A stretch of DNA of 64,000 bases from Amoebidium appalachense (GCA_963693365.1 CAVNZM010000009.1:5518001-5582000); one strand, 5' to 3'. Shown: positions 10,332 through 21,859, numbered from the stretch's first letter. The notes: generated by a model not told the origin, from the sequence alone. A program made the numbers and translations.

Positions 10332-10802
10332 TCTTTGCGTCCATCACCAAAAACAAAACAAAAGAAAACAAGAAAACAAAAAGAAAGTGAAAACGACAGG
10401 GTGTATCTACAGCAACGCTACGGGTTCAAGTTGGGTGTGAGATGATAATCTACAAGCAGGGTCCTCAAAAGTAGCCACGGCCCGTGTTGTTTGTTTACAA
10501 CAGCTAAAAAAGGCTATACGTCACACCATAAATGGGTCTTGTTCGAACAGCAACCAGTGGTATACTGCACTCGAGGGGTGTAAAAGCATTGCTCTCCTAT
10601 TTCTTTGTTGAAACGCAGCGTTTCCCCCCCCCATCATAATGCAATACTGCACACTCAGGTCAATCATTCAAGCCTTGCAGCAGTCACTGTGGCTCCTTGA
10701 TTAATGATCCTCGATATCCATATTCACCTACCGTCACGCTCTCGCTGTGCCGAAAAGTCCATATGCAACACACACCCAGCCGCTGGGCTTTCAAACCTTT
10801 AT
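10332..10802. other. Intergenic sequence
   Basis: Lys/Thr-coding AC-rich sequence at 10340-10390, then mixed sequence. The minus-strand frame across 10684-11418 is low-complexity and is not called. Confidence 0.35.
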
Positions 10803-11836
10803 ATGTTTGCTTCGCACAGCGTATATGGCAGCATGTGCAGGGACAAGCCAGCAGGCCCGGCGCCAGCGGGTGGCGACCAGGTGCAGGGGCTGAGCGGGTC
10901 GGCCAGACGGCCCAGCACCCTGGGCCTGGGCTCCCCTCACTCGCCCTGCCCGGACCCGCGGCTGCACGCGGCAGATCAGACGCTGGACACGCTGCTCGAC
11001 CCAGACTACTGGCGCCAGCTGTGTCCACAGGCAGGTGGCGGGGGGCCTTTGGGAGTTTGAAAGGGGAGGGGAGGGGGAGGGGAGGGGGACCGGGGTAGAG
11101 GCCGACAGGTGTCAGGAGGGAAGTTTCATTACGATGGAGGAAGGGGGAGAAGCGCGGGGTGAGGGAGAGAGAGGCTGGTACTGCCTGGTGCCACTGTGTG
11201 CTGGCCCTGCTGGTTGGTTGGCCTGGCCTCTGAGATCTGTGCTGGGCCTCGGTTTTTGCTGTACGCTTTTCCGGATTTCTTCCTTTTCTTGGATGTTCCT
11301 CCTTTGCTTTCTTGGGCCTTGGTGTGTTTGTGCCCTTTCTTTCTCTTACTCGCTCTCTCCTTGCCTGTCCCCTCCTTTCTTCCTTCATCCCTAATCCCCC
11401 TTTTCTCCTCTCGCTCACTTACTCTCTGCTCTCCTTTACTGCACTTGTGCATGGTGTGTGTGTGTGTGTGTGCCTATCTGTGTGTGTGTAATGTGTGTAC
11501 GGTGTTTTGTTTTTTTTTTTTGTTTTTTTTTTTTGTGGGGGGAGGGGGAGGGGGGGGGGGGAGGGGAGGGGGGGCAAGTGTTCGGGTGGTTTGTGCTTTG
11601 TGTCTGCGTGTGTGCCTGGCTGGGTGCACGTTGAACGCCTGCTCTATCTCAGGGCTAAGGAGGAGACACCGAGCGTGTGTGTGCTGTGGAGAGCACCAGC
11701 AGGGGGTGTTGGTTGGGGGCTGGGCAGGCCCCTTGGGCTGACGCTGGGCTGCAGCTGCACGTGGGGGACAAAGACAGGCTGCAGTCAGTCGTGCCCACCG
11801 TGCTGAGTGCCGGCAAGATGGAAGACCCGCAGACTG
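10803..11836 (+). CDS. Unrecognised gene, two 5' exons (incomplete)
   Basis: Exon 1 runs from an ATG at 10803 (or 10833) to 11030 and ends with LDTLLDPDYWRQLCPQ. Exon 2 (11755-11836) reads LHVGDKDRLQSVV and then VPTVLSAGKMEDPQT before a GTGAGG donor. Keeping frame requires the first donor to be GC (CAG|GCAGGT) or another arrangement. The join gives a plausible continuous sequence (LDPDYWRQLCPQ-LHVGDKD) similar in feel to the N-terminal part of some algal 2-oxoglutarate/Fe(II) oxygenase-type proteins, but that is only an impression. The next intron is a G-rich minisatellite that ends where element D1 begins, so later exons are missing or lie beyond the transposon block. Confidence 0.45.
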
Positions 11837-12013
11837 GTGAGGGGGGGCACTGGGCCACACACAGGGGGAGGCGGGGGGGGGGACTGGTGCACACAAAGGA
11901 GGGGGAAGGAAAACTGGTGCATACACACGGGGGGGAAGGGGGAGGGGAGGGGACTGTTGCACACACACAGGACGGGGGAAAGGGGGGGGGGGGGGGGGAG
12001 ACCGGTGCACACA

Positions 12014-12047
<34 letters not shown>

Positions 12048-12745
12048 GGTGTACACACACGGGGGAGGAGGTGGAGGGGATTGGTGCACACACACGGGGG
12101 GGGAAGGAAGACTGGTGCACACACACGAGGGGGAAGGGGGGAGGGGAGGCGACTGGTGCACACACACGGGGCGGGGAAAGGGGGGATGGGGAACTGGTGC
12201 ACACACGGGGGGAGGTGGCGTGGGGGAGGGGGAACTGGTGCACACACATGGGGGGAAGGTGGGGGGGGGGAGAGGGGACTGGTGCACACACACGGGGGGG
12301 GAGGTGGGGGGGATTGGTGCACACACACAGGGGGGGGGGGGGTTTGAGGGGATTGGTGCACACACACCGGGGGGGGGGGGGGGGGGGGCGCTGGGGGAGG
12401 GTACTGGTGCACATACACGGGGGGGGGGGGGGGGGGGGGGGGGGGGAGGGGGGGGCAGGGGACTGGTGCACACACGGGGGAGGAGGGGGGGGGGGGATTA
12501 GAACACACGCGGGGGGGGAGGGGGGATTGGTGCACACACACCGGGGAGGGGAGGGGGGAGGGGACTGGTGCACACACATGGGGGGGGGGGGGGGACTGGT
12601 GCATACACACGGGGGCGGAGCGGAGGTGGTGACGGCACTGGTGCACACACGGGGGGACGGGGGGGGGGGGGGGGGATTGGTGCACACACACGGGGGGGGG
12701 GGGGGGGGGGGGGGGGATTGGTGCACACACACCGGGGGGGGGGGG
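11837..12745. repeat. G-rich minisatellite, about 22 units of ~40 bp
   Basis: Units consist of GGACTGGTGCACACACACGG followed by a variable G-rich spacer. About 22 TGGTGCACACA-like cores occur from 11889 to 12730, with spacer lengths varying through G runs. Every frame on both strands is open over hundreds of codons only because the unit lacks stop codons. Confidence 0.9.
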
Positions 12746-12800
12746 GGGGCTGGCTGAGTGCTGCAGTTGGGGTTAGGGGGGGGGGGGGAGTGCGACCCGG

Positions 12801-14622
12801 TTGGTGAATAGTCACCACCATGCCCTGTGGACCTTTGTCCTTAGGGCCAGCTACGATGCTATACGCGCGGGTGTCTACGACGCTCAGCCTGCGAGTAGTG
12901 CCTTGGCTGCGTTCCCCGCGGCCTACCCTGTATTGACAGAATGGCTACCTCTCACGGCGGGCAATGCCGCTTTGCCACCCCCTAGGGTTGGAGCCACAGT
13001 AGACGTTATTGCAGTTTTTGTCTCCTACACTGCAGCCGTTTTTGGCCAACCGCGACGGCGGCCTTCTCAAGCCTGTTCCGCCGACGCCTGCAGAGCTGCG
13101 CCGCATCCGACCGGCGCATCACGTTCCCAGTGGGGAGTACGGTCCCTGCTAAGTTCTTCAGCTTCAAGACTGCGACATGGTGCACTATTTCGAGGCGGAG
13201 GAAAAACCACTGGCCATCAATGGGCTGTTTGGGGTCCCCAAAGACACCAGAGCCCGCGTCATTTTTGACGGCCGCCGTGGCAACCTGTTCTTTGCCCGTG
13301 ATCATCCTGCCCTCAAGATGCACCTGCCCAGCCCTGCCGATTATGCTGATTTGTTGCTGGGACCTGAGGATTGCCTCTATTTTGGCAAGTCGGACATGGA
13401 CAACCAGTTCCATCGTCTTCTTGCCCCCGAGTGGCTGTGGCGGTACTTCGGATTGCCGCCTGTGTCTTCGAAGGCATGTTGGCCTTTCTGGGCCCGACCG
13501 GCTTGTGTACCCGGCCCTCAAGACCGTGCCCATGGGCTGGGTGCATTCTGTGCTTGTGGCTCAAGACGTCCACGGGCAGTTGGCTGACCGAGCCGGCATG
13601 CCCCGCATTGAGCGCCTCTGTGCAATAGTGCCGTGGCCTGTGGAGGCCACGCAGCATTCCCTGTATGTGGACGACTGTGGCTGGGTCGGCACAGATGCCA
13701 CCGCCATCAATCGTCAGCGTGAATCGTATCATGGCGTCACCGGCCCGGCTGGTCTTCCCTCCAACGTCAAGAAGGATGTGGCTGCTGGTTCGTCATCCTC
13801 TATGGTGCTGCTAGGCCTTGAAATGCATCGCTCTGGGATTTTGGGCCCGTCTGGTGCTTCCTTGTGCCGCCTGGTGGCGGAAACCCAGGCCGTGTTGCGT
13901 CGTGGTGTCGTCATGCAGCTCCGCTTGCAGCAGTTGCTTGGTGGTTGGGTGTGGGCGGCACTGCTGCAGCGGCCGCTTTTGTCGGTTCTGAGTGTCGTCT
14001 ACAGTTTTGTGGAGCAGCTGGGGGGTCGGGAACAGCCCCTTCCACCGCCCGTGGTGTGGGAGCTTCAGGCGATGTGTGCTTTGGCCCCGTTGATGCGTTG
14101 TGATTTGCGTTCTGGGTTTGCTAGCACCATGTTCTGCACTGATGCTTCCTTGTTGGATGGTGCAGTGGTGTCCCGGGTGCTTCCAGCAGCATCTCTCCGC
14201 CAAGTGCTGCCTCACTGCAACCGGCGTGGCCACTACAGCCAGCTGTCTGGTCCCCTGCACGAGCCAAGCCCGTCCGCCCCCCGGCACCTATCCTGGCAGC
14301 GGTTGGTGGCCGATGGACCACCAACATCAGTCATCGTTGGCGCCACTCCGACCACATCAAGATTCTGGAGGGAGAAGCCTTGCTCCTGGGGCTTCGTCAA
14401 TTAGGTCGGTCTACGGCTGCCCGGAGCTCCCACTACCTTTGGGGCCTTGATTCGACGGCGCTGCTTGGGGCTGTTGCTAAGGGTCGTTCAGCATCCCGCC
14501 GCCTTAACCGTGTATGCCGCCAGGTGGCTGCCTACACGCTTGCCCTCGACATTCGTTTGTATTGTGTGTGGCTGCCGTCAGCCCACAATCCTGCAGATGG
14601 TCCCTCGCGGTCTTCTGGCTGA
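12801..14622 (+). pseudogene. D1 reverse transcriptase/RNase H remnant
   Basis: RT sequence is spread over three frames. Recognisable blocks include DMDNQFHRLLAPEWLWRYFG (about 13395-13455), LYVDDCGWVGTDAT (RT box with YVDD, about 13661-13700), FCTDASLLDGAV (RNase H, about 14134) and PSAHNPADGPSR near the end. Frameshifts lie near 13030 and 13470 and again around 14270-14400. Confidence 0.8.
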
Positions 14623-15524
14623 CCAGGCTATAAAGCCCCCAACCCTCAAGGCCTACCGGGATGCTGTTGTTGAGTTCCTGGATTGGTTGACGACACCAAG
14701 TCCCCCGCCAAACTGGACGACCTCCTGGTGGAGTATTTTGAGGAGTGTTATGCCATTGATCCATCGCGTGGCCAGCGTCCGTCAGCGCTGTGTCAACACA
14801 GCTGCCAGCATCAAGCATTTCATGCCACGCCTGGGTCCACACCTGCAGGCTCCCCAACAGAGCCTGCCAGCAGGGCTGGAACCGGCTTGTTCAAGCAAAG
14901 ACCACGCCCCCGCTTCCGTTTTCATTGGTCCTTGTCATTGGCCATCATTTGTATTCCATAATTGGCCCATTGTTTGGTATTGCTGTTTTGCTCGGATTTG
15001 AGTGTTATTTTCGTGTCAGTGAGCTGCTTATGCTCACCCGTGCGGATCTTGTTTTGCCCGACGACCCCGTTCGCCACGACATGCCACCCGGTACAGGCGG
15101 CATCCGCCTGGCCAACACCAAGACCGGTCCAAATCAGTTTGTCCCCATCACCGATCCGTCCCTGTTGGCCATCCTGTCTTTCTGGTTCCGTGGCGCCCCC
15201 CCTTATGCGCGGCTGTTTCCTTTCTCGTATGATGTTCTGCGTGCCAAGTTCCAATTGGCATGTGACTCCCTCGGCCTCAAGGAGTATGGGTTCCATCTTC
15301 ACAGTCTTCGCCATGGTGGTGCCTCAAGAGACTACGTCAGGGGTGTTTTGGTAGAGACGATTGCTTTGCGTGGTCGGTGGAGATCGCATGCCTCCCTCCG
15401 CCGGTATGTGCAGGCTGGCCAGTCTCTTGTTCTTTCTATTCGGGTGCCTGCATAGCTCCTTGCCCGGGCTGCAGCGCTGCGTCAGTCACCCACGGCATGG
15501 TTCGTTCCTTCCCGTGCCAGATAG
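14600..15524 (+). pseudogene. D1 tyrosine recombinase remnant
   Basis: The core is present (YFRVSELLMLTRADL, HSLRHGGASRDYV, LRGRWRSHASLRRYVQAG, carrying the R, H-x-x-R and Y catalytic positions). However, the N-terminal half is frameshifted near 14685 and again near 14860-14960, and a TAG at 15453 ends the frame early at RVPA compared with D4 and D6. Confidence 0.8.
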
Positions 15525-15532
15525 GGAGTGGT

Positions 15533-16314
15533 GGAGCACACCTGTGCCTGCTTGTGAGATTGATCCACAGGCACCGGCTCATGTATCCCCTTGCTGGGGC
15601 TGGTAAAGACGATGTTGGCATAAGAATATTTAGTTTGTAAACGTGTTTTCTTTGCAGGAGAGTTAGATAGCCCCGTTGGAGTGAAATTGTGTGTTGCGAG
15701 TGTGCTGTAAAGTTCGTAGTTGTAGCATGTTGTAGGCGTTGGTGTGTTTGATGTGTGTGCAAAGTTTCAGGCTGCTTGCATTTTTGTTTAGGGAGCTGTA
15801 GCTGTTTTTATGTTCTGTGGGATATGCCATATCGTTATATTGATGAGTTTGAGTTATATCTAGTCCGAAATGGGCGGCAATTGATTTGGTCTTTGTGATC
15901 TAGGGGTTTTAGCCACTTGCGAAAATTTTCGATTGGTTGATGTGCAGCGAAAATTCCAGTTTGGTAGATTTCATGGATTTGATAGGTTCTAAGTCATTTC
16001 ATCATATTTCCATAGGCAAAAATGTGGGCCGCGCTATATAATGAGCTTGCGCGGCCCCAGGGAGGTCAGTTGCGGCGCTACTGAGCGCGTTTAGGTCTCT
16101 CTAGGCCCAATTTTTTAGCTAAGCTTTTGCCCACCCACCACACCCTTTGCCTATTTAGGCTCGTTTTTAAGCATGTTTCTGTATGACATTTGTTATTCTT
16201 TTCATTGCTCCTGTGGAGCACACCTGTGCCTGCCAGTGCTTCTGAGATTGATCCACAGGCACCGGCTCATGTATCCCCTTGCTGGGGCTGGTAAAGGCGA
16301 CGTTTGCATAAGAA
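15533..16314 (+). repeat. D1 3' terminal block B1-A2-linker-B2
   Basis: B1 15533-15626 and B2 16215-16314 are copies of the 94-bp B repeat. A2 15627-16130 is a 504-bp copy of the element's 5' repeat. B1 runs straight into A2 as GGCATAAGAA|TATTTAG. Confidence 0.85.
16026..16057 (+). promoter_or_regulatory. TATA box inside a 9-bp hairpin in the A repeat
   Basis: GGGCCGCGC (16026-16034) and GCGCGGCCC (16049-16057) are perfect inverted repeats enclosing TATATAAT. In A1 of full copies this lies about 320 bp upstream of the gag-like ATG in sense orientation, so it is the likely element promoter. Confidence 0.5.
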
Positions 16315-16580
16315 TCAACATTCTGGAAGGAGAGAGTCTGCTGTTTGGCTTGCGCCGCTTGGGTCGTTGCTGCTCAGCCCGCAGCCGCCGCTACCTGTGG
16401 GGTCCGGACTCTACTGCACCCCTCGGTGCTGTAGCCAAGGGCCGCTCGGTCTCCCACCGCCTGAATCGTGTCTGCCTCCAAGTGGCTGCTTATTCGCTGG
16501 CCCTTGATATCCGTCTCTATTGATTGGCTCTGGCTTCCTTCGGCCAGCACCCCTGCCGATGGTATGTCCCGTGTATTTTG
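16315..16580 (+). pseudogene. Older, diverged relative of the D family: RNase H fragment
   Basis: The translation INILEGESLLFGLRRLG, YLWGPDSTAPLGAVAKGRS, then LNRVCLQVAAYSLALDIRLY aligns with the RNase H end of D2 (INILEGEALLLGLRRLG and so on), but the DNA is much more diverged than D1-D6 are from one another. It begins exactly at the D1 B2 end, so D1 appears inserted in it between the His and Ile of its HINILEGE motif. Confidence 0.75.
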
Positions 16581-16635
16581 AGTTGTATTTTTTATTGTAA
16601 TTTTGTGGGAATTTTAATTGTGCACCTGTTAATGT

Positions 16636-16885
<250 letters not shown>

Positions 16886-16924
16886 GCGCGTCTATAGCTT
16901 CGAATTTTGGGTATGTTTAATTTC

Positions 16925-17160
16925 TTTTTGTTGTCCAATGGCCTTGCTCCCTGCACCCATGTGCTATGTCGCGTCGCCCGTTTTCCCCGGCATGGTCTCT
17001 TCCCGCCCATGCCAGCAAGGCAAGAGTGGAGCACACGTGTGCCTAAGATCATAGGGTCAGAAGGCACCACCTCAAGTATCCCCGTGCTGGGGCTGGTAAA
17101 GGCGACGTTGGCACAAGAATGATTAGTTTTTAAACGTTTTTTCTTTGCAGGAGCATTGGA
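16925..17160 (+). pseudogene. Older D-family relative: recombinase 3' end, B1 and start of A2
   Basis: CGGCATGGTCTCTTCCCGCC-like sequence matches the end of the recombinase gene in D copies. It is followed by a diverged B (about 17031-17121, ending GGCACAAGAA) and the first bases of A (TAGTTTTTAAACGTTTTTTC). Similarity is lost after about 17160. Confidence 0.6.
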
Positions 17161-17822
17161 CAGCACCGGAGACAGAGTAACAGGACTCCGTGTGCGAGAT
17201 ATGCAGGTGATAGTGGTAGCAACAGATAATGGGAAAAATTGTAAAGTTTACAATATGCAACATGGGGTTATGCAGTGGAATATGGGTCGAAAGCACCCTA
17301 AAGTGACGTCGGATGGCCCCCTTCCTCCCCTTCCAGAAGTCACGCCCTGGTGGCAAAAGCAACGCGTTGCGAAGCATACAGTGACACTTAGCAAAAACCA
17401 AGGGAGTCCAGGAGGGTGTTATCAGGAAAACTCGAGCCCAGATACAAGACCATTGACCGTCTGTTTGCCTTTATTCCTTTACACGTTGTCGGTGTGTACC
17501 CAGCTCCAGTCACACAGTGACTGGCAACGACAGCAGATCGTTACTATCAAAACCCAACGAGTTAGCAAACAAAATATTGGTTGAGGGGTGGGGGGTGGAG
17601 CAACCAAAAACGAGTAAATGAACGGGAAACATGTTCATTGCACAAATGAATGCCATTCGCAAAGACTTGGAAATAATGATAATATACCGTCATTCAGAAA
17701 ACAATTAGCTACGAGGAGGAATATATTCATAACACATGGGCAATATTTTACTACGTGAAAATTATTGATGTCCCCAACAGAGGACATTCGAAACTATCGA
17801 CACATCCCAATATCAACAATCT
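17161..17822. other. Unassigned sequence
   Basis: A plus-strand frame of 142 codons at 17156-17584 has mixed composition and no recognised motif. No gene is called. Confidence 0.35.
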
Positions 17823-18300
17823 TCAAATCTAATATCCTCGCTGGAGGACATTAGCCCTCACAACCGAACTATATTTACAGGCAAACCATAATCAATACCC
17901 TCCACGGCGGGTAAAAGCTTTACATTATGGGCTAAAAAATAAAGCATTTTGTACCCGCGTGCGCGCGCACACATACACACACACACAAATCTAATATCCT
18001 CGCTGGAGGACATTAGCCCTCACAACCTAACTATATTTACAGGCATAACCATAATTAATACCTTCGTGGCACGGCGGGTAAAAGCTTTACATTATGGGCT
18101 AAAAAATAAAGCATTTTGTACCCGCGTGCGCGCACACACACACCCAAATTTAATATCCTCGCTGGAGGACATTAGCCCTCACAACCTAACTATATTTACA
18201 GGCAAAACCATAATTAATACCCTCCACGGCGGGTATAAGCTTTACATTACAGGCTAAAAAATAAAGCATTTTGAACCCGCGCGGGCGCACACACACACAC
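17823..18300. repeat. Three tandem ~155-bp units each containing AAAAAATAAAGCATTTT
   Basis: Units begin at about 17823, 17985 and 18143 with AATCTAATATCCTCGCTGGA (or AATTT) and run through CATTAGCCCTCACAACC, ACAGGC, a CACGGCGGGTAAAAGC block, AATAAAGCATTTTG and ACCCGCG, ending in a short CA microsatellite. Differences are mostly single bases and CA length. Confidence 0.85.
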
Positions 18301-18600
18301 ACACACACACAACACACACACAACACACATCAAACACCACAGGGTACGGGAAACAACTTATTTTCCAAGCTTTCGTGCTTGCTGCTCTCAAACAATAAGC
18401 ACACATGCCTTAGTAATACAGTATACTCCCTAATAAATAAAAAACTCCCACACAATGTGGCTCTTGCTAGAACTTTCCATTGGGGAAAAAAAATCTTAAC
18501 AACCCGTGGTCGTGGCACTGGCGGGGCCGCTTTTTTACGTGTAGGTTGAAGCTGGCTGTCATCATCATCTTTAGATGCACGCCTCTCTCTGGAAGACCCT
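18301..18600. other. Spacer with a possible Lys/Arg-rich minus-strand exon
   Basis: On the minus strand a stretch from about 18585 to 18485 reads SSRERRASKDDDDSQLQ and then KKAAPPVPRPRVVK, which looks exon-like (basic/acidic, NLS-like), but no gene model could be built around it. Confidence 0.25.
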
Positions 18601-18709
18601 ACAGACAACGGTGTGTCAAGGTAAGTGAGTGAGTGTGTATGTGTGTGTGTGTGTGTGTGCATGTGCGTGTGCGTGTTTGTGTGTGTGTGTGTGTGTGTAT
18701 GTATGTGTT

Positions 18710-18752
<43 letters not shown>

Positions 18753-19560
18753 TTTTCTTTTCGAGCAAAAGGCCGTTTTTACCTTATTTTCCGTTTTTTT
18801 TTTCTTCTCTAATTCGTTTCCATCCGTTTTTGTGTTTGTGTGTGTGTTGAAAGGGGCGGGGGGAGGGGGGGGGGGGGGCAGACAAGAACTTGCCCGTGTC
18901 CGTGTCCGTGTGGGTGGGTGGGTTGTGGTTTTTAGGGGAAGGGTTTGATGGGAGGCTAACCCAAAGAGGGGGGGGGGGGGGGAAGAAGGGGAGTCAACTC
19001 TTAAGGAAAATTAATTCTTTGCTTCTAATTTATTATTATTTGTTTTCTTCGCGTTTTGTATTCAGTGAAGGGACCGACAAAAACAGGAAGAAGGTGTGTT
19101 TGTGTGTATGTGTGTGTGTGTGTGTTTTTGTTTTTATTTTATTTTTTATTTTTTATTTTTATTTTTGGAAGAGATTAAAGTTTGCCCCATTTCCCGTCTT
19201 ATTCTCTTCTCTAGTTCGTATTTTGTACGTTTTTGTGTTTGGGGGAAGGGGGAAGGGGGACAAGACAACTTGTCCATGTCCGTGTCCCTTAGGGTGGTGG
19301 TGTTTTAGAGGGAGGGTTCCGGGGGGGGGGGGGGGGGGGGGGGGTTGCAACTCTCAACTAACTTTCGTTCCTTCTTGTTTTCTTAGTTATTTGTTTTCTT
19401 CTTCACGTTTCCTCGTACTGGAGGGCCGAGAACATTAGGAAGAAAGTGTGTGTGTTTGTGTGAGCGTGTGTGTGACGGGGATTTAAGAAGGAAGGGGGAG
19501 GGATCTATTTTTGGTGAATTTGTTTCCGGGGGACGGGGGAGGTTGGGGGGGGGGGGGGGG
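18600..19560. repeat. Two or three imperfect ~360-bp modules of TG repeats, T-rich and G-rich tracts
   Basis: Similar phrases recur in the same order at about 360-bp spacing: TGTGTGTTTGTGTG, a T-rich block with TTCTTCTCTAATTCG or TTCTCTTCTCTAGTTCG, GTCCGTGTCC with a G tract, then TTTGTTTTCTTCG followed by an A/G-rich GACCGACAAAAACAGGAAGA or GGGCCGAGAACATTAGGAAG phrase (about 19070 and 19420). Confidence 0.5.
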
Positions 19561-20892
19561 GGGGGGGATATCCACCATCATCGTGCCAACCCTTTGCCCG
19601 CTCATCCGCTGCTTCATCGTCAGAACAGGTATCTGCAGCAGAAGCGAAATGTCAATCATTTGCATCAGACAGAAGATCTGCATAGCAGCGGAGGGGGAGG
19701 GGGGGGGGGGAGAGGGGGGGGGGGGGGGAGGCGCTGTCCATGCTTCTTTGCCTTTTTGCTTTTTGAAGGAGGGAGAGGGTTTCATTTACAATGTGTACGA
19801 CAAAGTATCCACCCATACCTCATCAGTTTGTAGACATAATACATGTGTGCACGCACAGAGTAGACTCATCAAGCAGACCCAGTGAACACTGCCACACACA
19901 CTTACCACACACATTAGCCCGTGACCAACACACGCTTGTAAGCATAGCAGGTGCCCATTTTGACACGGCGGTGACTGTGCCAATAGCACTGAGGCACACA
20001 CCCACTAATCGGCACATCTAAAGCCGCACAGTCACAGGCACACACATGCATGCAAGCAGTGACGTGCAGACGGTTCAACATAACTGTGAATCACACACAA
20101 GCACGGTGCGTGGTGTGGAAGCGGTCGAGCAACCATAGAAAGAATCAGTGCCAACACTAACTAAGAGCTCGGAAAGCCCAGGGGTAGAAGCTTAGTTGCC
20201 AGCTGCCTAAAATGCGTAGTCGTTGGGAGGGTGACCATAAAAAAGAAAAAAAACACGCGAAATACCAGCAAGGGAAATCATGGTAGTTGCTCTGAAAGAT
20301 CTCTAGATCTAAATGTGAGGTGAGGGTTTTGGAGCGGGGTGAAAGAGTTAAAGGGATAAAGACGTGAGGCAGAAAGAAAGGGGCTCTTTACCATCACGTT
20401 CTGAAGCTGGCGGCTGACTGAGGCTAAAACCTTCGCACGCAGAAAACTTGAAGGAAAACAGCAAAAGGCAGAGAGAAAAAAGGTTGCAAGAGCTCCGGGA
20501 TATAGCCTAGCCGGGTACATAAACGCAAAAGCACGTACCCGGCGCATGCGCCGCCAAGTGACCAAACTGCAGAAAAATGCATGCCAAAATGTGATTTAAC
20601 CATCTACCAATAGAAGATGCCTTTTAAAGAGTTTAATTTATTTTATGCAAAACCCTAGCACAATCAATTGATGTTGCGATTGGCAGGAAACACATTGTAT
20701 GATCATCATTCGAATGGAATGTTTGTGTGGAACCTCTTTTTCTGCCCAGAAGTGCGGGTAAAATGCCCAAGTTTCGGAAAGTCCTAAAAGTGATAACAGC
20801 CGAAGCACCTTTGTGTTCGAAGGAAGGGTTTTGATCAGCTTTGATTGGCCCTATGAACTTTTTCTTATTCTGGGACTGCACAATTATCCTCC
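19561..20892. other. Left flank of the Gypsy element, no confident gene
   Basis: Includes a minus-strand acidic stretch at about 19645-19570 (SDDEAADERAKGWHDDGG), which could be an exon, and an 82-codon minus-strand ORF at 20633-20881 (MQSQNKKKFIGPIKADQN at its start) that abuts the LTR retrotransposon. Neither has a recognised family. Confidence 0.3.
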
Positions 20893-21504
20893 TGTAAACA
20901 TCTGTACAAGCCGTACATGTTTACTATTACGAATATACTGTACATATCATAGTGATCACGTAGATATTGTGTACATATGATCAGATCAATATCACACGCG
21001 ACAGCCGCGCCGGGCTGCGGCTCACGACTGAGCCGCGGCGCCGGCAATATGCAGTGGCCGTGCAGTCAGTACGAACCAATAGAATTCGAGAACCGCTAGG
21101 ATAGGAATGCAAGTCTCATCCACTACGGACGCGACATCTATAGCTAAACGAACGGAACCAATAAGGAAATCAGACCCAGTTGCATAAACCTAAACGGGCT
21201 TAAGTGTTGACCAATCATTTGCCACAAAGTTATCCTTTTAGTTAGCTTCATGTTATTGGTGCACTGTGTGCACATAAAGATGACCGCAACTTCTGACTGG
21301 TCAGAAGTCACGAAGGCATCAATGCCACCCATCCAGATGATCCGGAACATGGGGGCTATATAAACAAGCCGTCCCAGTACGGTGGATCACTCTGAACGAG
21401 CACATTAAATAGTAACCTGGCCGCGTGTGCCTTACTACCCGTTCTCTGTCTTTATTCTGATTCAGTTGTTCTCTGCCTTATCCCAACTAGTTCAACTATT
21501 TACA
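20893..21504 (+). repeat. 5' LTR of the Gypsy element
   Basis: 612 bp. Begins with an inverted repeat (GTAAACAT ... ATGTTTAC) and contains TATATAA at 21357-21363, followed by CACATTAAATAGTAA, a possible polyadenylation region. The 3' end reads TATTTACA where the 3' LTR has TGTTTACA. Confidence 0.95.
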
Positions 21505-21523
21505 TTGGCGACCGCGCAGTTCC
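21505..21523 (+). other. Putative primer-binding site
   Basis: TTGGCGACCGCGCAGTTCC directly follows the 5' LTR, where the tRNA primer site of LTR retrotransposons lies. The tRNA partner was not identified. Confidence 0.5.
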
Positions 21524-21672
21524 AGAATCTCACATCTTTCAAGAATCTCTTCAACCATGGCGGGCGAATTTGACGACTACCCTGTACTCTCGGACAATGA
21601 AAGCAAGCTGACACGTGACACCAAGAAGCCTACCGCAGTCAAACCGCCGCCCCCAACGCAGAAGAAAGCCAA

Positions 21673-21766
21673 TTCTTATGCCAACGTCGTCTTTACCAGC
21701 CCCAGCAAGGGGGTACATGAGCCGGTGCCTGTGGATCAATCTCACAAGCAGGCACAGGTGTGCTCC
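21673..21766 (-). repeat. D2 B2 repeat (94 bp), 3' end of the element
   Basis: Second copy of B, separated from A2 by a 93-bp linker (21767-21859) that is unique to the 3' end and contains CCACCCACCACACCCTTTGC. Its outer end is the junction with the Gypsy gag. Confidence 0.9.
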
Positions 21767-21859
21767 ACAGGAGCAATGAAAAGAATGACAAATGTCATAC
21801 AGAAAAATGCTCAAAAAACGTAGCCTATTGCCTAAATAGGCAAAGGGTGTGGTGGGTGG

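Larger units (their letters stand above)
12793..16314 (+). mobile_element. D1: 5'-truncated DIRS-order (tyrosine recombinase) retrotransposon
   Basis: Homology to D2 begins abruptly at 12793 inside the RT ORF, directly after the minisatellite, and runs through RT, RNase H, recombinase, B1 (15533-15626), A2 (15627-16130), linker and B2 (16215-16314, with a 6-bp insertion). The gag-like gene and A1 are missing. All ORFs are broken. The 3' end joins a diverged relative of the same family at 16315. Confidence 0.85.

Noticed and set aside
11807-12757. Open frames of 270-420 codons on both strands across the minisatellite
   Set aside because: All frames are open because the GGTGCACACACACGGGG-type unit lacks stops. 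The Gly/His or Pro/Cys translations are low complexity and differ in frame with spacer length.
20633-20881. An 82-codon minus-strand ORF beside the Gypsy LTR
   Set aside because: Looks partly protein-like but has no recognised family and no supporting splice or context signals; left as spacer.
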